64,000 bases of DNA from Roseiarcus sp049509635 (GTDB lineage: Bacteria; Pseudomonadota; Alphaproteobacteria; Rhizobiales; Beijerinckiaceae): the NCBI GenBank assembly GCA_049509635.1, contig JBEKZS010000011.1, positions 1 through 64,000 on the forward strand. Reading direction: 5' to 3'. Both the position numbers and the translations under genes were made by a program. Below, one piece after another: positions 23,634 to 39,545 of the stretch (within the stretch, counting starts at the first letter, position 1; every line of letters starts with the position of its first letter). Under the pieces are notes generated by a model. It searched no databases and was not told the DNA's origin. It saw only the letters and a program-made list of their open reading frames with translations.

Positions 23634-24365
23634 CTAGTCGAACACCGCTGCGATCGCCTCGATGTCGACGCCTTCGCGGGCGACGCGCAACTGGTGGTAG
23701 AGCACGCCCGCGGTCACCGCACGGAACGCGCCCGCCGCCGATTCGACGAGGTAGAGCGCGAGGGCGGCCAGCAGCGGGCCGCCGGCCAGCGGGGCCAGCG
23801 CGCCGACGATGACGAAGACGAGCATGAAGGCGAGGACGACCAGCGCGAAGACGCCGAATATGCGCCAGCGGGCGCCCTTGGTCAGGGCCGCGCTGCGGCT
23901 CATGCTGTCGAACGCCCCGCGCCGCTCGACGACGCAGACCGGGAGCGCGATCGCATACATGCACCAGACGATGACGCCTGGAATCACCAGCAGGATCGTG
24001 GCCAGCCCTACGCTGAAGCCCAACACGAGCGACAGGCCGATGACCGGGCCGAGGCGCGCGAATCCGGCGCTCAGCGATTCCGCGACCGTAAAACCGCGTC
24101 CGCGCAATTGCTGGACGACGCCGTAGATGATTGCGGCGTCGGCGAACGACGCGCAGGAGATCTGAAGAACAGTCCCGATGATTCCAGCGCCGACGCCCTT
24201 CGCAACGACCAGGCCGAACAGGAACCGGGGCGCGAAGGCGATCAGCGAAAGCCCCATGAACGGCGCCCAGCGGGCGGCGAACACGCCCCAAGCCTGGTTC
24301 AGGACGTCGCCGACGCGGATCCCGGGCGCCTCGCTGATGCGGGCGCCGGCGAAGGAATCAACCAT
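23634..24365 (-). CDS. tandem membrane protein paralog 3
   Basis: This 243-residue protein has about six membrane segments with the family landmarks: IRVGDVLNQAWGVFAARW, IALPVCVVERRGAFDSMSRS, LTKGARWRIFG and LRVAREGVDIEAIAAVFD. It also contains IPGVIVWCMYAIALP, shared closely with paralog 4, so paralogs 3 and 4 look like the closest pair. The ATG at 24365 follows GAGGGGG. Its stop lies 23 bases before the start of paralog 2, consistent with co-transcription. No enzymatic motif is visible; function unknown. Confidence 0.78.
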   Translation of the reverse strand: MVDSFAGARISEAPGIRVGDVLNQAWGVFAARWAPFMGLSLIAFAPRFLFGLVVAKGVGAGIIGTVLQISCASFADAAIIYGVVQQLRGRGFTVAESLSAGFARLGPVIGLSLVLGFSVGLATILLVIPGVIVWCMYAIALPVCVVERRGAFDSMSRSAALTKGARWRIFGVFALVVLAFMLVFVIVGALAPLAGGPLLAALALYLVESAAGAFRAVTAGVLYHQLRVAREGVDIEAIAAVFD

Positions 24366-24472
24366 CAAATCCCCCTCTTTGCAGTCGAACCCTCGACGAG
24401 CGCCAGACTGACGCGTCCGCGCGCGCCTGTCGAGCGCGGGCGCCGCGCGGATCGGGCTCCGACGCGCAGCGC

Positions 24473-24601
24473 TTACGGGACGGCGGCGGGCGCATCGGCC
24501 GGCCGACGCCCCGAGGCCCGGTCGAAGCCGCCCGGGACGCCGATGAACGACCGCGCGCGATCGCGGCCCGGCGCGAAGGCCGCAGGTGATGGATGGGTCA
24601 T
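24473..24601 (-). CDS. possible 42-residue small protein between paralogs 4 and 3
   Basis: An ATG at 24601 follows AGAGG by eight bases and opens a 42-codon frame, rich in Ala, Pro, Arg and Gly. It lies in the 319-base gap between paralogs 4 and 3 on the same strand. There is no recognisable motif, and the composition is what random GC-rich sequence would give, so support rests only on the ribosome binding site and position. The rest of the gap (24366-24472 and 24602-24684) shows nothing else. Confidence 0.2.
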   Translation of the reverse strand: MTHPSPAAFAPGRDRARSFIGVPGGFDRASGRRPADAPAAVP

Positions 24602-24684
24602 GGGCTCGACCTCTGTCGTCGATCGAGGGCGATCGGGGCGCGGGGTCCGGCCAGGCCGCCCGAGGCCGGCCGGCGCCCGTCCGC

Positions 24685-25491
24685 CTAGTCGAACACGCGG
24701 GCGATCTGCTCGATGGCGACGCCTTCGCGCGCGGCGCGCAACTGGAAATAGAGGGCGGCGGTGACCACGGTTCCCAGCGCGCCGGATACCGCCTGGACGG
24801 GCAAGTCGAGCAGCAGAGCAACGCTCGGGCCCGCCATGAAATCGGCGAGACGCAGCAACAACTGGCAGACGATTCCCACGCCGAAAACGAGCGCCAGGAT
24901 CAGTCCCAGCACCCGCCAGCGGTTGCCCTTCGTCAGATAGGCGCTGCGCGACAGGCTCTTGACCGGCCCGAGCCGCTCGATGAGGCAGGCGGGAATGGCG
25001 ACCGCGAACATGCAGAAGACGATGACGCCGGGAATCAGGAACAGCAGGGAGGCGAACAAGCCGGCGAGCCCGCCGAGGATCGTCAGGCCCACGACGGCGG
25101 GCGATCGCCGCAGCGCCGCGCCGAGCGCCTGGCCCACGGACAGACGGCTGCCGGCGATATCGTGGGAGACGAGCGCATAGCCGGCGACCCAGGCGAGCAG
25201 CGCCCATGCGAACGCCGCCAGGCCGACGACGACGATCGCGCCGACAAGGACGGCGGAATTGACATCCGTGAGATCGTCGCGCAGGACCGTCGGGAGGCGC
25301 TGCGACACGCCCGGCAAATTCATGGCGCCCGCGCCCGCGAACGGGACATATCCGACGAGCGCGAGGCCGCAATAGGTCGGCCAGCGCGACGCGAACAGCC
25401 GCATCGACCGGCTGAAGACATCCCCGAGGCTGATCGCGGTCGGCGCGCGCTCAGGCGCCTGGGAGAAGGACGTCGCGGCGATATCGGTCAT
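24685..25491 (-). CDS. tandem membrane protein paralog 4
   Basis: This 268-residue protein is the first of the four minus-strand paralogs. Landmarks are AISLGDVFSRSMRLFASRW near residue 20, IPGVIVFCMFAVAIPACLIE, SLSRSAYLTKGNRWRVLG and the terminal LRAAREGVAIEQIARVFD. About six membrane segments are visible. The ATG at 25491 has a moderate GGAAG upstream. The shared Arg/Glu/Asp-rich C-terminus is always at the extreme end and probably cytoplasmic, suggesting a conserved contact surface (inference). Confidence 0.78.
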   Translation of the reverse strand: MTDIAATSFSQAPERAPTAISLGDVFSRSMRLFASRWPTYCGLALVGYVPFAGAGAMNLPGVSQRLPTVLRDDLTDVNSAVLVGAIVVVGLAAFAWALLAWVAGYALVSHDIAGSRLSVGQALGAALRRSPAVVGLTILGGLAGLFASLLFLIPGVIVFCMFAVAIPACLIERLGPVKSLSRSAYLTKGNRWRVLGLILALVFGVGIVCQLLLRLADFMAGPSVALLLDLPVQAVSGALGTVVTAALYFQLRAAREGVAIEQIARVFD

Positions 25492-25781
25492 TTCGGGCGC
25501 TTCCGGACGTCCCCATGGACGGTCGGATCACGCTGACTCGGGCGCCCTCAACAAACGCCTAAGGTTCGAGCGCCGGCGGATGCCCGCCGCCAACGGGGTT
25601 AAGAAATGGCGGCGCGCCGCCGTACCGCTCCACCGTCCCGACCTCAGCAGCTCGCGCCGGCCATCCCCGCCGTCGGGCGGGCCGCGCCCGAAAGTCATCG
25701 GTGGCGGGAGCGCCTCGCCGTGAGGGTTCGCGCGATCCGTCGCGGTCGCCGCGCGGCGCCCCGGAAGACCCGCTCCTCGCC
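25492..25781. promoter_or_regulatory. upstream region of paralog 4, converging with nothing
   Basis: This 290-base gap holds the likely promoter of the minus-strand paralog operon. TCAACAAACGCCTAAGG (25548-25564) and GGTTAAG (25597-25603) resemble the pair of motifs upstream of paralog 1 at a similar distance from the start codon. I see no gene here. Confidence 0.35.
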
Positions 25782-26183
25782 TCACCCCTTCGGCGCAGCC
25801 GCGCCCGCCAGCCGCGCGCCCATCGCCTGCTGCACCGCCTGGATCGCCTTCAGCGGCCGCACCATCACCTTGAACCGGTCGATCCTGTCGGCGGCGTTCC
25901 AGCCGATGAAATCGGCGCCGTCGACTTCGACGCCGTCGATCGTGGCGAAGAATTCCAGCACCGCCGAATTCGCGCCGATCCACTGCTCGCCATAGCGGAA
26001 GGATTCGCCGCCGAGCACCGCGAGCGCCGCGGTCAGGTATTTCAGCGTGATCGCCTTGCCGCGCTGCGGCGTGTGGACGACCGGCGAGAAGAACACGACC
26101 TCGTCGGCGAGCAGATCGTCGAGCCCGGCGGGGTCGCGGGCGGCGGCGATCGCGTGCCAGCGCTGGATCGCAGGCGGAATCAT
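25782..26183 (-). CDS. NTF2/SnoaL-like protein
   Basis: This 133-residue protein has the SnoaL-like cone fold pattern: IQRWHAIAAARDPAGLDDLL at the start, LADEVVFFSPVVHTPQRGKA, a central GEQWIGANSAVLEFFATIDG and FIGWNAADRIDRFKVMVRPL. Such proteins are either small enzymes or binding proteins; no catalytic residue can be assigned. The ATG at 26183 follows GGAGGG by seven bases. It is divergent from rplK, where nusG would normally be found. Confidence 0.8.
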   Translation of the reverse strand: MIPPAIQRWHAIAAARDPAGLDDLLADEVVFFSPVVHTPQRGKAITLKYLTAALAVLGGESFRYGEQWIGANSAVLEFFATIDGVEVDGADFIGWNAADRIDRFKVMVRPLKAIQAVQQAMGARLAGAAAPKG

Positions 26184-26432
26184 GGCGGAACCCTCCGGGG
26201 TCGCCGGGCGCCCTTCGCCGGCCCGACCCGCCGGCGATGCTATGAGGCTCGAACCCGCCGCGCCATGCGGCGCGGGCGCGCGCGTCTGGTTGCGCCGCCG
26301 CGCCGAACCTGCTAGCACCCGCGCCTTCGCGCGTGGGAGAGCGCCCGGTCGCCAGCCGGGGTCGACGCTCGCACCACGCCCCTGCCACCGGCGCCGGCTC
26401 GACCGAGCCGGGCGCCTCATCGGAGCAGCCTC
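26184..26432. promoter_or_regulatory. promoter/leader region of rplK-rplA
   Basis: This 249-base region separates the divergent NTF2-like gene from rplK and must drive the L11-L1 genes, because secE-nusG is absent upstream. I could not identify a confident -35/-10 pair. The rplK ribosome binding site is GGAGCAG about 6-10 bases before the ATG. Confidence 0.4.
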
Positions 26433-26882
26433 ATGGCCAAGAAGATAACCGGCTACGTCAAACTGCAGGTGCCCGCCGGGGCCGCCAATCCGTCGCCGCC
26501 GATCGGCCCCGCGCTCGGTCAGCGCGGGCTCAACATCATGGAATTCTGCAAGGCCTTCAATGCGCGCACCGCGCAGATCGAGAAGGGCACGCCGATCCCG
26601 GTGGTCATCACCGCCTACCAGGACCGGTCGTTCACCTTCGAGATGCGTCAGGCGCCGGTGACCTTCTTCCTGAAGAAGGCGGCGGGGCTGAAGATCGGCA
26701 AGAAGCCGGCTTCGGGCTCGAAGACGCCCGGCCGCGGCTTCGTCGGCAAGGTGACCCATGCGCAGGTGCGCGAGATCGCCGAGAAGAAAATGCCCGATCT
26801 CAATTGCGCGACCGTCGAGGCCGCCGTGGCGATGATCGAAGGCTCCGCCCGTTCGATGGGCCTCGAAGTGGTGGCGGGGTAG
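26433..26882 (+). CDS. rplK: 50S ribosomal protein L11
   Basis: This 149-residue protein is full length for L11. The N-terminal domain has VKLQVPAGAANPSPPIGPALGQRGLNIMEFC, including the prolines that contact thiostrepton-type antibiotics, and the C-terminal rRNA-binding domain contains GSARSMGLEV. L11 forms the stalk base with 23S rRNA and helps stimulate factor GTPases. It is followed by rplA after 3 bases. secE and nusG, its usual upstream partners, are missing. Confidence 0.97.
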   Translation: MAKKITGYVKLQVPAGAANPSPPIGPALGQRGLNIMEFCKAFNARTAQIEKGTPIPVVITAYQDRSFTFEMRQAPVTFFLKKAAGLKIGKKPASGSKTPGRGFVGKVTHAQVREIAEKKMPDLNCATVEAAVAMIEGSARSMGLEVVAG

Positions 26883-26885
26883 GTC

Positions 26886-27599
26886 ATGGCGCACGCAGGC
26901 AAGAGAATCGTCAAGGCGCGCGAGAGCGTCGAACGCACCAAGCTCTACAAGCTCGACGAGGCGGTCAAGCTGGTGAAGGCGCGGGCGACCGCCAAATTCG
27001 ACGAGACGGTCGAGCTCGCGCTCAACCTCGGCGTCGACCCCAAGCACGCCGACCAGATGGTCCGCGGCGTCGTCAACCTGCCCAACGGCACCGGGCGGGT
27101 GCTGCGGGTGGCCGTGTTCGCGCGCGGGGCCAAGGCGGACGAGGCGAGGGCGGCCGGCGCCGACATCGTCGGCGCGGAGGACCTCGTCGCCACCGTCAAC
27201 GGCGGCGAGATCGGCTTCGACCGCTGCATCGCGACCCCGGACATGATGCCGCTGGTCGGCCGCCTCGGCAAGGTGCTGGGCCCGCGCGGGCTGATGCCCA
27301 ATCCGAAGGTCGGCACGGTGACGATGGACGTCGCCGCGGCGGTCAAGGCCTCGAAGGGCGGGGCGGTCGAGTTCCGGGTGGAGAAGGCGGGCATCATCCA
27401 GGGTTCGGTCGGCAAGGCCTCGTTCGGCGAGGAGCAACTCGCCCAGAACATCCGCGCCTTCGTCGATGCGGTCGCCAAGGCCAAGCCGGCCGGCTCGAAG
27501 GGGACCTACCTCCAGCGCGCCGCCATCTCCTCGACGATGGGGCCGGGGGTCAAGCTCGACCTCGGCACGATCGCGACCGTCGGCGTCGTCGGCGCCTGA
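26886..27599 (+). CDS. rplA: 50S ribosomal protein L1
   Basis: This 237-residue L1 protein has the expected two-domain layout, with VELALNLGVDPKHADQMVRG near the start, the domain II segment MMPLVGRLGKVLGPRGLMPNPK and a C-terminal ISSTMGPGVKLDL. L1 binds the E-site stalk of 23S rRNA and represses its own L11-L1 mRNA in bacteria studied. The ATG follows a GGGG near the rplK stop. It converges with the GT39-like gene 36 bases downstream; no strong terminator hairpin is visible in that gap. Confidence 0.97.
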   Translation: MAHAGKRIVKARESVERTKLYKLDEAVKLVKARATAKFDETVELALNLGVDPKHADQMVRGVVNLPNGTGRVLRVAVFARGAKADEARAAGADIVGAEDLVATVNGGEIGFDRCIATPDMMPLVGRLGKVLGPRGLMPNPKVGTVTMDVAAAVKASKGGAVEFRVEKAGIIQGSVGKASFGEEQLAQNIRAFVDAVAKAKPAGSKGTYLQRAAISSTMGPGVKLDLGTIATVGVVGA

Positions 27600-27635
27600 A
27601 CCCCCGCGCCGGCGGCGATTCGGCCCCGCGCAGGA

Positions 27636-29111
27636 TCAGGGTGCGCGATAGAGCGCCCAGCCGACCGACGACAGGCCCCAGGTCTCGTAGCGGCGCACGA
27701 GCGCGAACGGGACCCGGCACGCGCCGGCGGCGAGGTCGAGCGTGGCCGGCAGTTCGGCGAGGCCGGCGGTCTCGGCGACGAACCATTGCGGGCGCCGTTC
27801 GCACCATTGCGCGCGCGGCACGAGTTCGAGCCCCGGGTGATCGCGGTCGTAATAGGCGACGAACTTGCCGACCCGATCGTCGAAACTGCTGGCGAGCCGG
27901 AGCTGTCCGGAGGCGGCGATCGCGTCGAGCGCCAGCGGCCATGCCGTCTGCTTGGAGTCCTCAAACCTCAGCACGAGGCCGGCGTCGCCGCACAGGATCG
28001 CCGCCAGCCCCGCCAGCGCGCCCCAGCGCCGCCATGAGCCGGCGCGCCAGAGGCTGCCGAAGCACTCGGCGAGCAGCAGGATCAGGAACAGCGCGCAGAC
28101 GAGGTAATACCGCGGGATATGAGCGTTGGGCGGGCGCAGGACGAAGACCGCGGCGGGCAGGCCGAGGAGGATGAGTCCATAGGCGATCCGGCGCCCGTCG
28201 AGGACGAGGCGCGCGACCAGCGCGATCCCGACCGCCGCGGCGCCGGCGGCGACGACCAGCCAGGCGGGCGCCGCCGGGGAGACGCCGATCGCGTCGCGCG
28301 CCATTTCGGCGATCGCGCCGAGCGCCTGGCCGGCGTCGAAGCCGCGCAGGCCGCCGATCGTCAGCGTCCCGACGACCGCGATCCCCGCCAACACGCAGGC
28401 GAGGGCGGGAATCGCGGCCAGGGCGGTCGGCGCGAACACCCGGATCGTCGCGGCGAGCGCGGGCTCGAAGCCGCCCCTGCGCCGCCGCTCCTCGAACAGG
28501 CAGAACAGGCCGAACAATCCGATCGCCGGCAGGATCGCCAGATGCCAGAGCAGGCCGATCCCCATCGCCGCCGCCAGCGTGAAGCGCGCGCGCGATCCCG
28601 GCTGCTCGATCGCCCGCTCGAGCGCGTCGAAGCCGACGAGAAGGGCGAGCGCGCTGCCGGCGTAGCCGCGCGCCTCGACGCTGTAATTGACGAAGAAATA
28701 GGACAGGGCGGTCATCGCGGCGGCGGCGAGCGCGGCCGGCGGGGAATGGCGGGCGCCCAGTCGCGCCATCATCGCGATCGCCAGCGCGCCCATCGCGATC
28801 GAGGGGGCGCGCAGGATCGGCGCGCCGGCGCCGGTCGGCGCGGCGAAATAGAGCCAGAGCGAATTCAGGAAATGGTTGTTGTCGTGCGATATGCCCCAGA
28901 ACACCTGCCAGAAATGGCCGAGCGGCGCGAGGTTCTCGATCGACCAGATTTCGTCGAGCCACAGCGGGCCGCCGGCGCAGCACAGGCGCACCGCCAGGCC
29001 GGCGGCGACGATCGCTGCGGCGGCGAGGGCGAGCCGATCGGGCCGCGCCAGGCGCCCGGCCGGCCGCGCGCCGGCCGGGGCGCGGATGGGTTGGCAATCG
29101 ATGACGGACAT
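27636..29111 (-). CDS. multi-pass membrane glycosyltransferase, GT39/ArnT-PMT-like
   Basis: This 491-residue protein has an N-terminal membrane segment followed by PLWLDEIWSIENLAPLGHF, where the Asp-Glu pair matches the catalytic Asp of GT-C enzymes, and HDNNHFLNSLWLYF. About 11-12 membrane segments follow, then a soluble C-terminal domain (from about residue 385). GT39-type enzymes move sugars from polyprenyl-phosphate donors to lipid or protein on the periplasmic side; donor and acceptor are unknown. It lies antisense between rplA and rplJ, an unusual place. The ATG at 29111 is used; a GTG at 29129 is possible, and neither has a strong ribosome binding site. Confidence 0.75.
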   Translation of the reverse strand: MSVIDCQPIRAPAGARPAGRLARPDRLALAAAAIVAAGLAVRLCCAGGPLWLDEIWSIENLAPLGHFWQVFWGISHDNNHFLNSLWLYFAAPTGAGAPILRAPSIAMGALAIAMMARLGARHSPPAALAAAAMTALSYFFVNYSVEARGYAGSALALLVGFDALERAIEQPGSRARFTLAAAMGIGLLWHLAILPAIGLFGLFCLFEERRRRGGFEPALAATIRVFAPTALAAIPALACVLAGIAVVGTLTIGGLRGFDAGQALGAIAEMARDAIGVSPAAPAWLVVAAGAAAVGIALVARLVLDGRRIAYGLILLGLPAAVFVLRPPNAHIPRYYLVCALFLILLLAECFGSLWRAGSWRRWGALAGLAAILCGDAGLVLRFEDSKQTAWPLALDAIAASGQLRLASSFDDRVGKFVAYYDRDHPGLELVPRAQWCERRPQWFVAETAGLAELPATLDLAAGACRVPFALVRRYETWGLSSVGWALYRAP

Positions 29112-29372
29112 TTCGACTCGCGCGGGCACGGGCGCTCAGAAAGAGCATACAGACCTATCCGCCCGGTAAATTCGCCGGCCGGGCGGTTGCGCGACGGCGA
29201 TGGCGCCGGGCGAAAATAACCTGCGCGACCCCCTTGGCAGGACGATCCCGGCGGGATAAAGAGCGCGTTCGGGGTCGGCGGCGCGATGCGACCCTGATGA
29301 TCATTTTTGGCTTCCGCCTCATGGGCGTCCTGGTCCGCGAAATCGGCCAGGGCGGTTTGGGAGCGGTGGATG

Positions 29373-29413
29373 GGCCGGGAGACTCGGGGCTGCGCCCCGG
29401 GTCTCGTCCGGCC
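29373..29413 (+). ncRNA. large stem-loop in the rplJ upstream region
   Basis: The arms 29373-29390 and 29394-29413 can form about 18 base pairs around a UGC loop, with one G-U pair and a two-base bulge (29406-29407). The core arms are GACTCGGGGC and GCCCCGGGTC. No T-run follows, so it is not a typical intrinsic terminator. It lies 284 bases upstream of rplJ and may be part of its leader or a separate structured RNA. Confidence 0.45.
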
Positions 29414-29662
29414 ATGTCCTGTCCGAGACTGCCGGCGCGCGCGTCCCCCAGGGGCGCCGCTCAATTCCCTCCCGCCGCCCGGCGGGGCGAAAGGGGGCCT
29501 GCACAGACGGGGAAGACCGGGTTTTTGCCGAGCGGCCGACCAGGCCGCCCGGGGGTATCGGTTCGAACCATCTGTCCGGCGGCGGGCCATCGCCCGGCTC
29601 CGGGGACAGGCGCAAGTCGCCGCGGCGCGGCCCGCTAGGGGCGCGACGGGGCATGTGCAGTG

Positions 29663-29680
29663 GGCGGGAAGCTTCCCGCC
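29663..29680 (+). promoter_or_regulatory. rplJ: perfect 18-base palindrome before the rplJ ribosome binding site
   Basis: The sequence GGCGGGAAGCTTCCCGCC reads the same on both strands. In RNA it would form a hairpin with almost no loop, or pair between molecules. It sits 16 bases before the GTG start of rplJ, next to the ribosome binding site (ACCGGAGAC), so it could control translation initiation. Confidence 0.45.
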
Positions 29681-29696
29681 AACCGGAGACAGCACC

Positions 29697-30212
29697 GTGG
29701 ATAGAGCGGAGAAAAAAGTAGCCGTGGCGTCGCTTCACGAGGTCTTTTCGAAGGCCTCGGTGGTCGTCGTGGCGCACTACTCCGGCCTGACCGTCGCCCA
29801 GATGCAGAATTTGCGCAAGCAGATGAAGCAGGCGGGCGCGCGCGTCGAGGTCGCCAAGAACCGCCTCGCCAAGATTGCTCTCGAAGGCACGGATGTCGCC
29901 TCCGTCGGCTCCCTTCTCAAGGGACCGGCCCTGATCGCCTATTCGGACGATCCGGTGGCGGCGCCGAAGGTCGCCGTGGCCTTCGCCAAGGATTACGAGA
30001 AATTCGTCCTCCTCGGCGGCGCCATGGGCAGGACCGCCCTGAACGTCGACGGGATCAGGTCGCTCGCGACCCTCCCCTCGCTCGACGAGTTGCGCGCCAA
30101 ATTGCTGGGCCTCCTGCAGGCGCCGGCGACCAAGCTCGCCCAACTCTCCACCGCGCCGGCGGCCAAGCTCGCGCGCGTGTTCGGGGCCTATGCCTCAAGA
30201 GACGCAGCCTGA
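29697..30212 (+). CDS. rplJ: 50S ribosomal protein L10
   Basis: This 171-residue L10 starts with a GTG at 29697 (MDRAEKKVAVASLHEVF), the common alphaproteobacterial start, preceded by GGAGAC. Conserved parts are VVVVAHYSGLTVAQM, KVAKNRL-type VEVAKNRLAKIAL and the long C-terminal helix that carries L7/L12 dimers (TKLAQLSTAPAAKLARVFGAY). L10 anchors the stalk and, bound to L7/L12, represses translation of its own mRNA. It is 51 bases before rplL. Confidence 0.97.
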   Translation: MDRAEKKVAVASLHEVFSKASVVVVAHYSGLTVAQMQNLRKQMKQAGARVEVAKNRLAKIALEGTDVASVGSLLKGPALIAYSDDPVAAPKVAVAFAKDYEKFVLLGGAMGRTALNVDGIRSLATLPSLDELRAKLLGLLQAPATKLAQLSTAPAAKLARVFGAYASRDAA

Positions 30213-30233
30213 TCGCAGGCTCTTCACAAACGC

Positions 30234-30249
30234 TATGGTTCGAACCATA
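30234..30249 (+). promoter_or_regulatory. 16-base perfect palindrome in the rplJ-rplL gap
   Basis: TATGGTTCGAACCATA is self-complementary and lies 14 bases before the rplL start; AGGGA, the likely ribosome binding site, begins two bases after it. Its core GGTTCGAACCAT also occurs upstream of rplJ at 29560-29571. It could form a short hairpin that influences rplL translation, which is made in fourfold excess over L10. Confidence 0.4.
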
Positions 30250-30263
30250 TAGGGATCACTGGA

Positions 30264-30638
30264 ATGGCCAATCTGGAAAAAATCGTCGACGAATTGTCGA
30301 GCCTGACCGTCCTCGAGGCGGCCGAACTCGCCAAGCTCCTGGAAACCAAATGGGGCGTTTCGGCCGCCGCCGCGGTCGCCGTAGCCGCCGGCCCGGCCGC
30401 CGCCGCCGCCGCCCCGGTCGAGGAACAGACCGAGTTCACGGTCGTTCTGCTCGCCGCCGGCGACAAGAAGATCGAGGTCATCAAGGAAGTGCGTGCGATC
30501 ACCGCGCTCGGCCTCAAGGAAGCCAAGGACCTCGTGGAAGGCGCCCCGAAGAACGTCAAGGAAGGCGTCGGCAAGGAGGAGGCCGCCAAGATCAAGGCCG
30601 CCCTCGAGAAGGCGGGCGCGAAGGTCGAGCTCAAGTGA
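30264..30638 (+). CDS. rplL: 50S ribosomal protein L7/L12
   Basis: This 124-residue stalk protein has the N-terminal dimerisation helix (LEKIVDELSSLTVLEAAELAKLLE), an Ala-rich hinge (about residues 35-53) and the C-terminal factor-binding domain with EVRAITALGLKEAKDLVEGAPK. It recruits translational GTPases. The Ala/Pro hinge is typical of the class. It follows rplJ and precedes rpoB with a GC-rich hairpin in between. Confidence 0.97.
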   Translation: MANLEKIVDELSSLTVLEAAELAKLLETKWGVSAAAAVAVAAGPAAAAAAPVEEQTEFTVVLLAAGDKKIEVIKEVRAITALGLKEAKDLVEGAPKNVKEGVGKEEAAKIKAALEKAGAKVELK

Positions 30639-30680
30639 GGCGCGGTGGGCCCTGCGGGTCCACGTGGGAATTTGAACGGT

Positions 30681-30699
30681 CCCGGGCCCTCGGCCCGGG
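30681..30699 (+). terminator. rplL-rpoB intercistronic hairpin (attenuator candidate)
   Basis: The arms CCCGGGCC and GGCCCGGG pair perfectly over 8 G-C pairs around a CTC loop. The downstream sequence (GGCCTTTCG) has only a weak T-rich run, so termination would be partial. Partial attenuation between rplL and rpoB is established in E. coli and fits the need for less polymerase than ribosomal protein. The gap 30639-30870 contains no other recognisable feature. Confidence 0.6.
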
Positions 30700-30870
30700 G
30701 CCTTTCGAGCGTTCCGGATCGCCTTCGCGGCGCCCGGGAGGCGAGATCGCGGCGGTGACGCGATAGATTCGGGGCCGAACGCCCCGACCCGTTCGCCCCA
30801 TCCCGAAGGGGCGCGGCGTCCGCAGGCTCGAAGTCAGACGGCCGAGCGGTTGGCAAAATCGAGGAGCGAC

Positions 30871-34992
<4,122 letters not shown>

Positions 34993-35107
34993 CGCGCCGC
35001 GTGCGTCAGCAACAAAGCGATGGGCGCAGCGATCGCAGGCTGCGCCCCTGTCCATCAACGCGAGCCATGGCGCGACATCCGCACATGGCGACGCAGGAGA
35101 TGAAACG

Positions 35108-39322
<4,215 letters not shown>

Positions 39323-39356
39323 CGATCGCGTCGCGGTCGCCGGCGCCGGGTCGACG

Positions 39357-39380
39357 GAGAGCCGCCTTCGGGCGGCTCTC
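39357..39380 (+). terminator. intrinsic terminator after rpoC
   Basis: Arms 39357-39366 and 39371-39380 form a perfect 10-bp stem capped by a stable TTCG tetraloop, with core sequence GAGCCGCC and GGCGGCTC. A short TTG follows instead of a long T-tract. It lies 34 bases after the rpoC stop, the expected place for the end of the operon. Confidence 0.8.
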
Positions 39381-39545
39381 TTGCGTCGGGCGGGACGTTC
39401 GGCGGCGCGCGGCGGATTTGCCGCGCCGGGGGCCCCGGCCTCGCCGCGATCCGGTCTTTATTTGGCCGGGAAGCCGCGTTCTCCTGCATCCCGTAACCAA
39501 TCGTCGCGAGCGTAGGCGCTCGCGGCGGCTTTGCGGGGATGGCGC

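Larger units (their letters stand above)
29112..29696 (+). promoter_or_regulatory. rplJ upstream region and leader
   Basis: This 585-base gap lies between the divergent GT39-like gene and rplJ. A weak promoter-like TTGGCA at 29234-29239 precedes GATAAA at 29255 with short spacing. A large stem-loop lies at 29373-29413, the 12-mer GGTTCGAACCAT at 29560-29571, and a perfect 18-base palindrome just before the rplJ ribosome binding site at 29663-29680. Bacterial rplJ mRNAs usually have a leader that binds the L10-L7/L12 complex; which of these parts does so here cannot be decided by eye. Confidence 0.5.

Noticed and set aside
22732..23637. A 301-codon plus-strand frame starting after a textbook AAGGAG at 22722
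   Set aside because: Most of it runs antisense to the interrupted paralog 2, and its Arg/Asp/Gly-rich sequence resembles other mirror frames. The ribosome binding site is probably coincidental.
29560..29569. GGTTCGAACC as the T-arm of a tRNA gene
   Set aside because: The flanks do not pair into a T-stem, and no anticodon arm or acceptor stem is present upstream.
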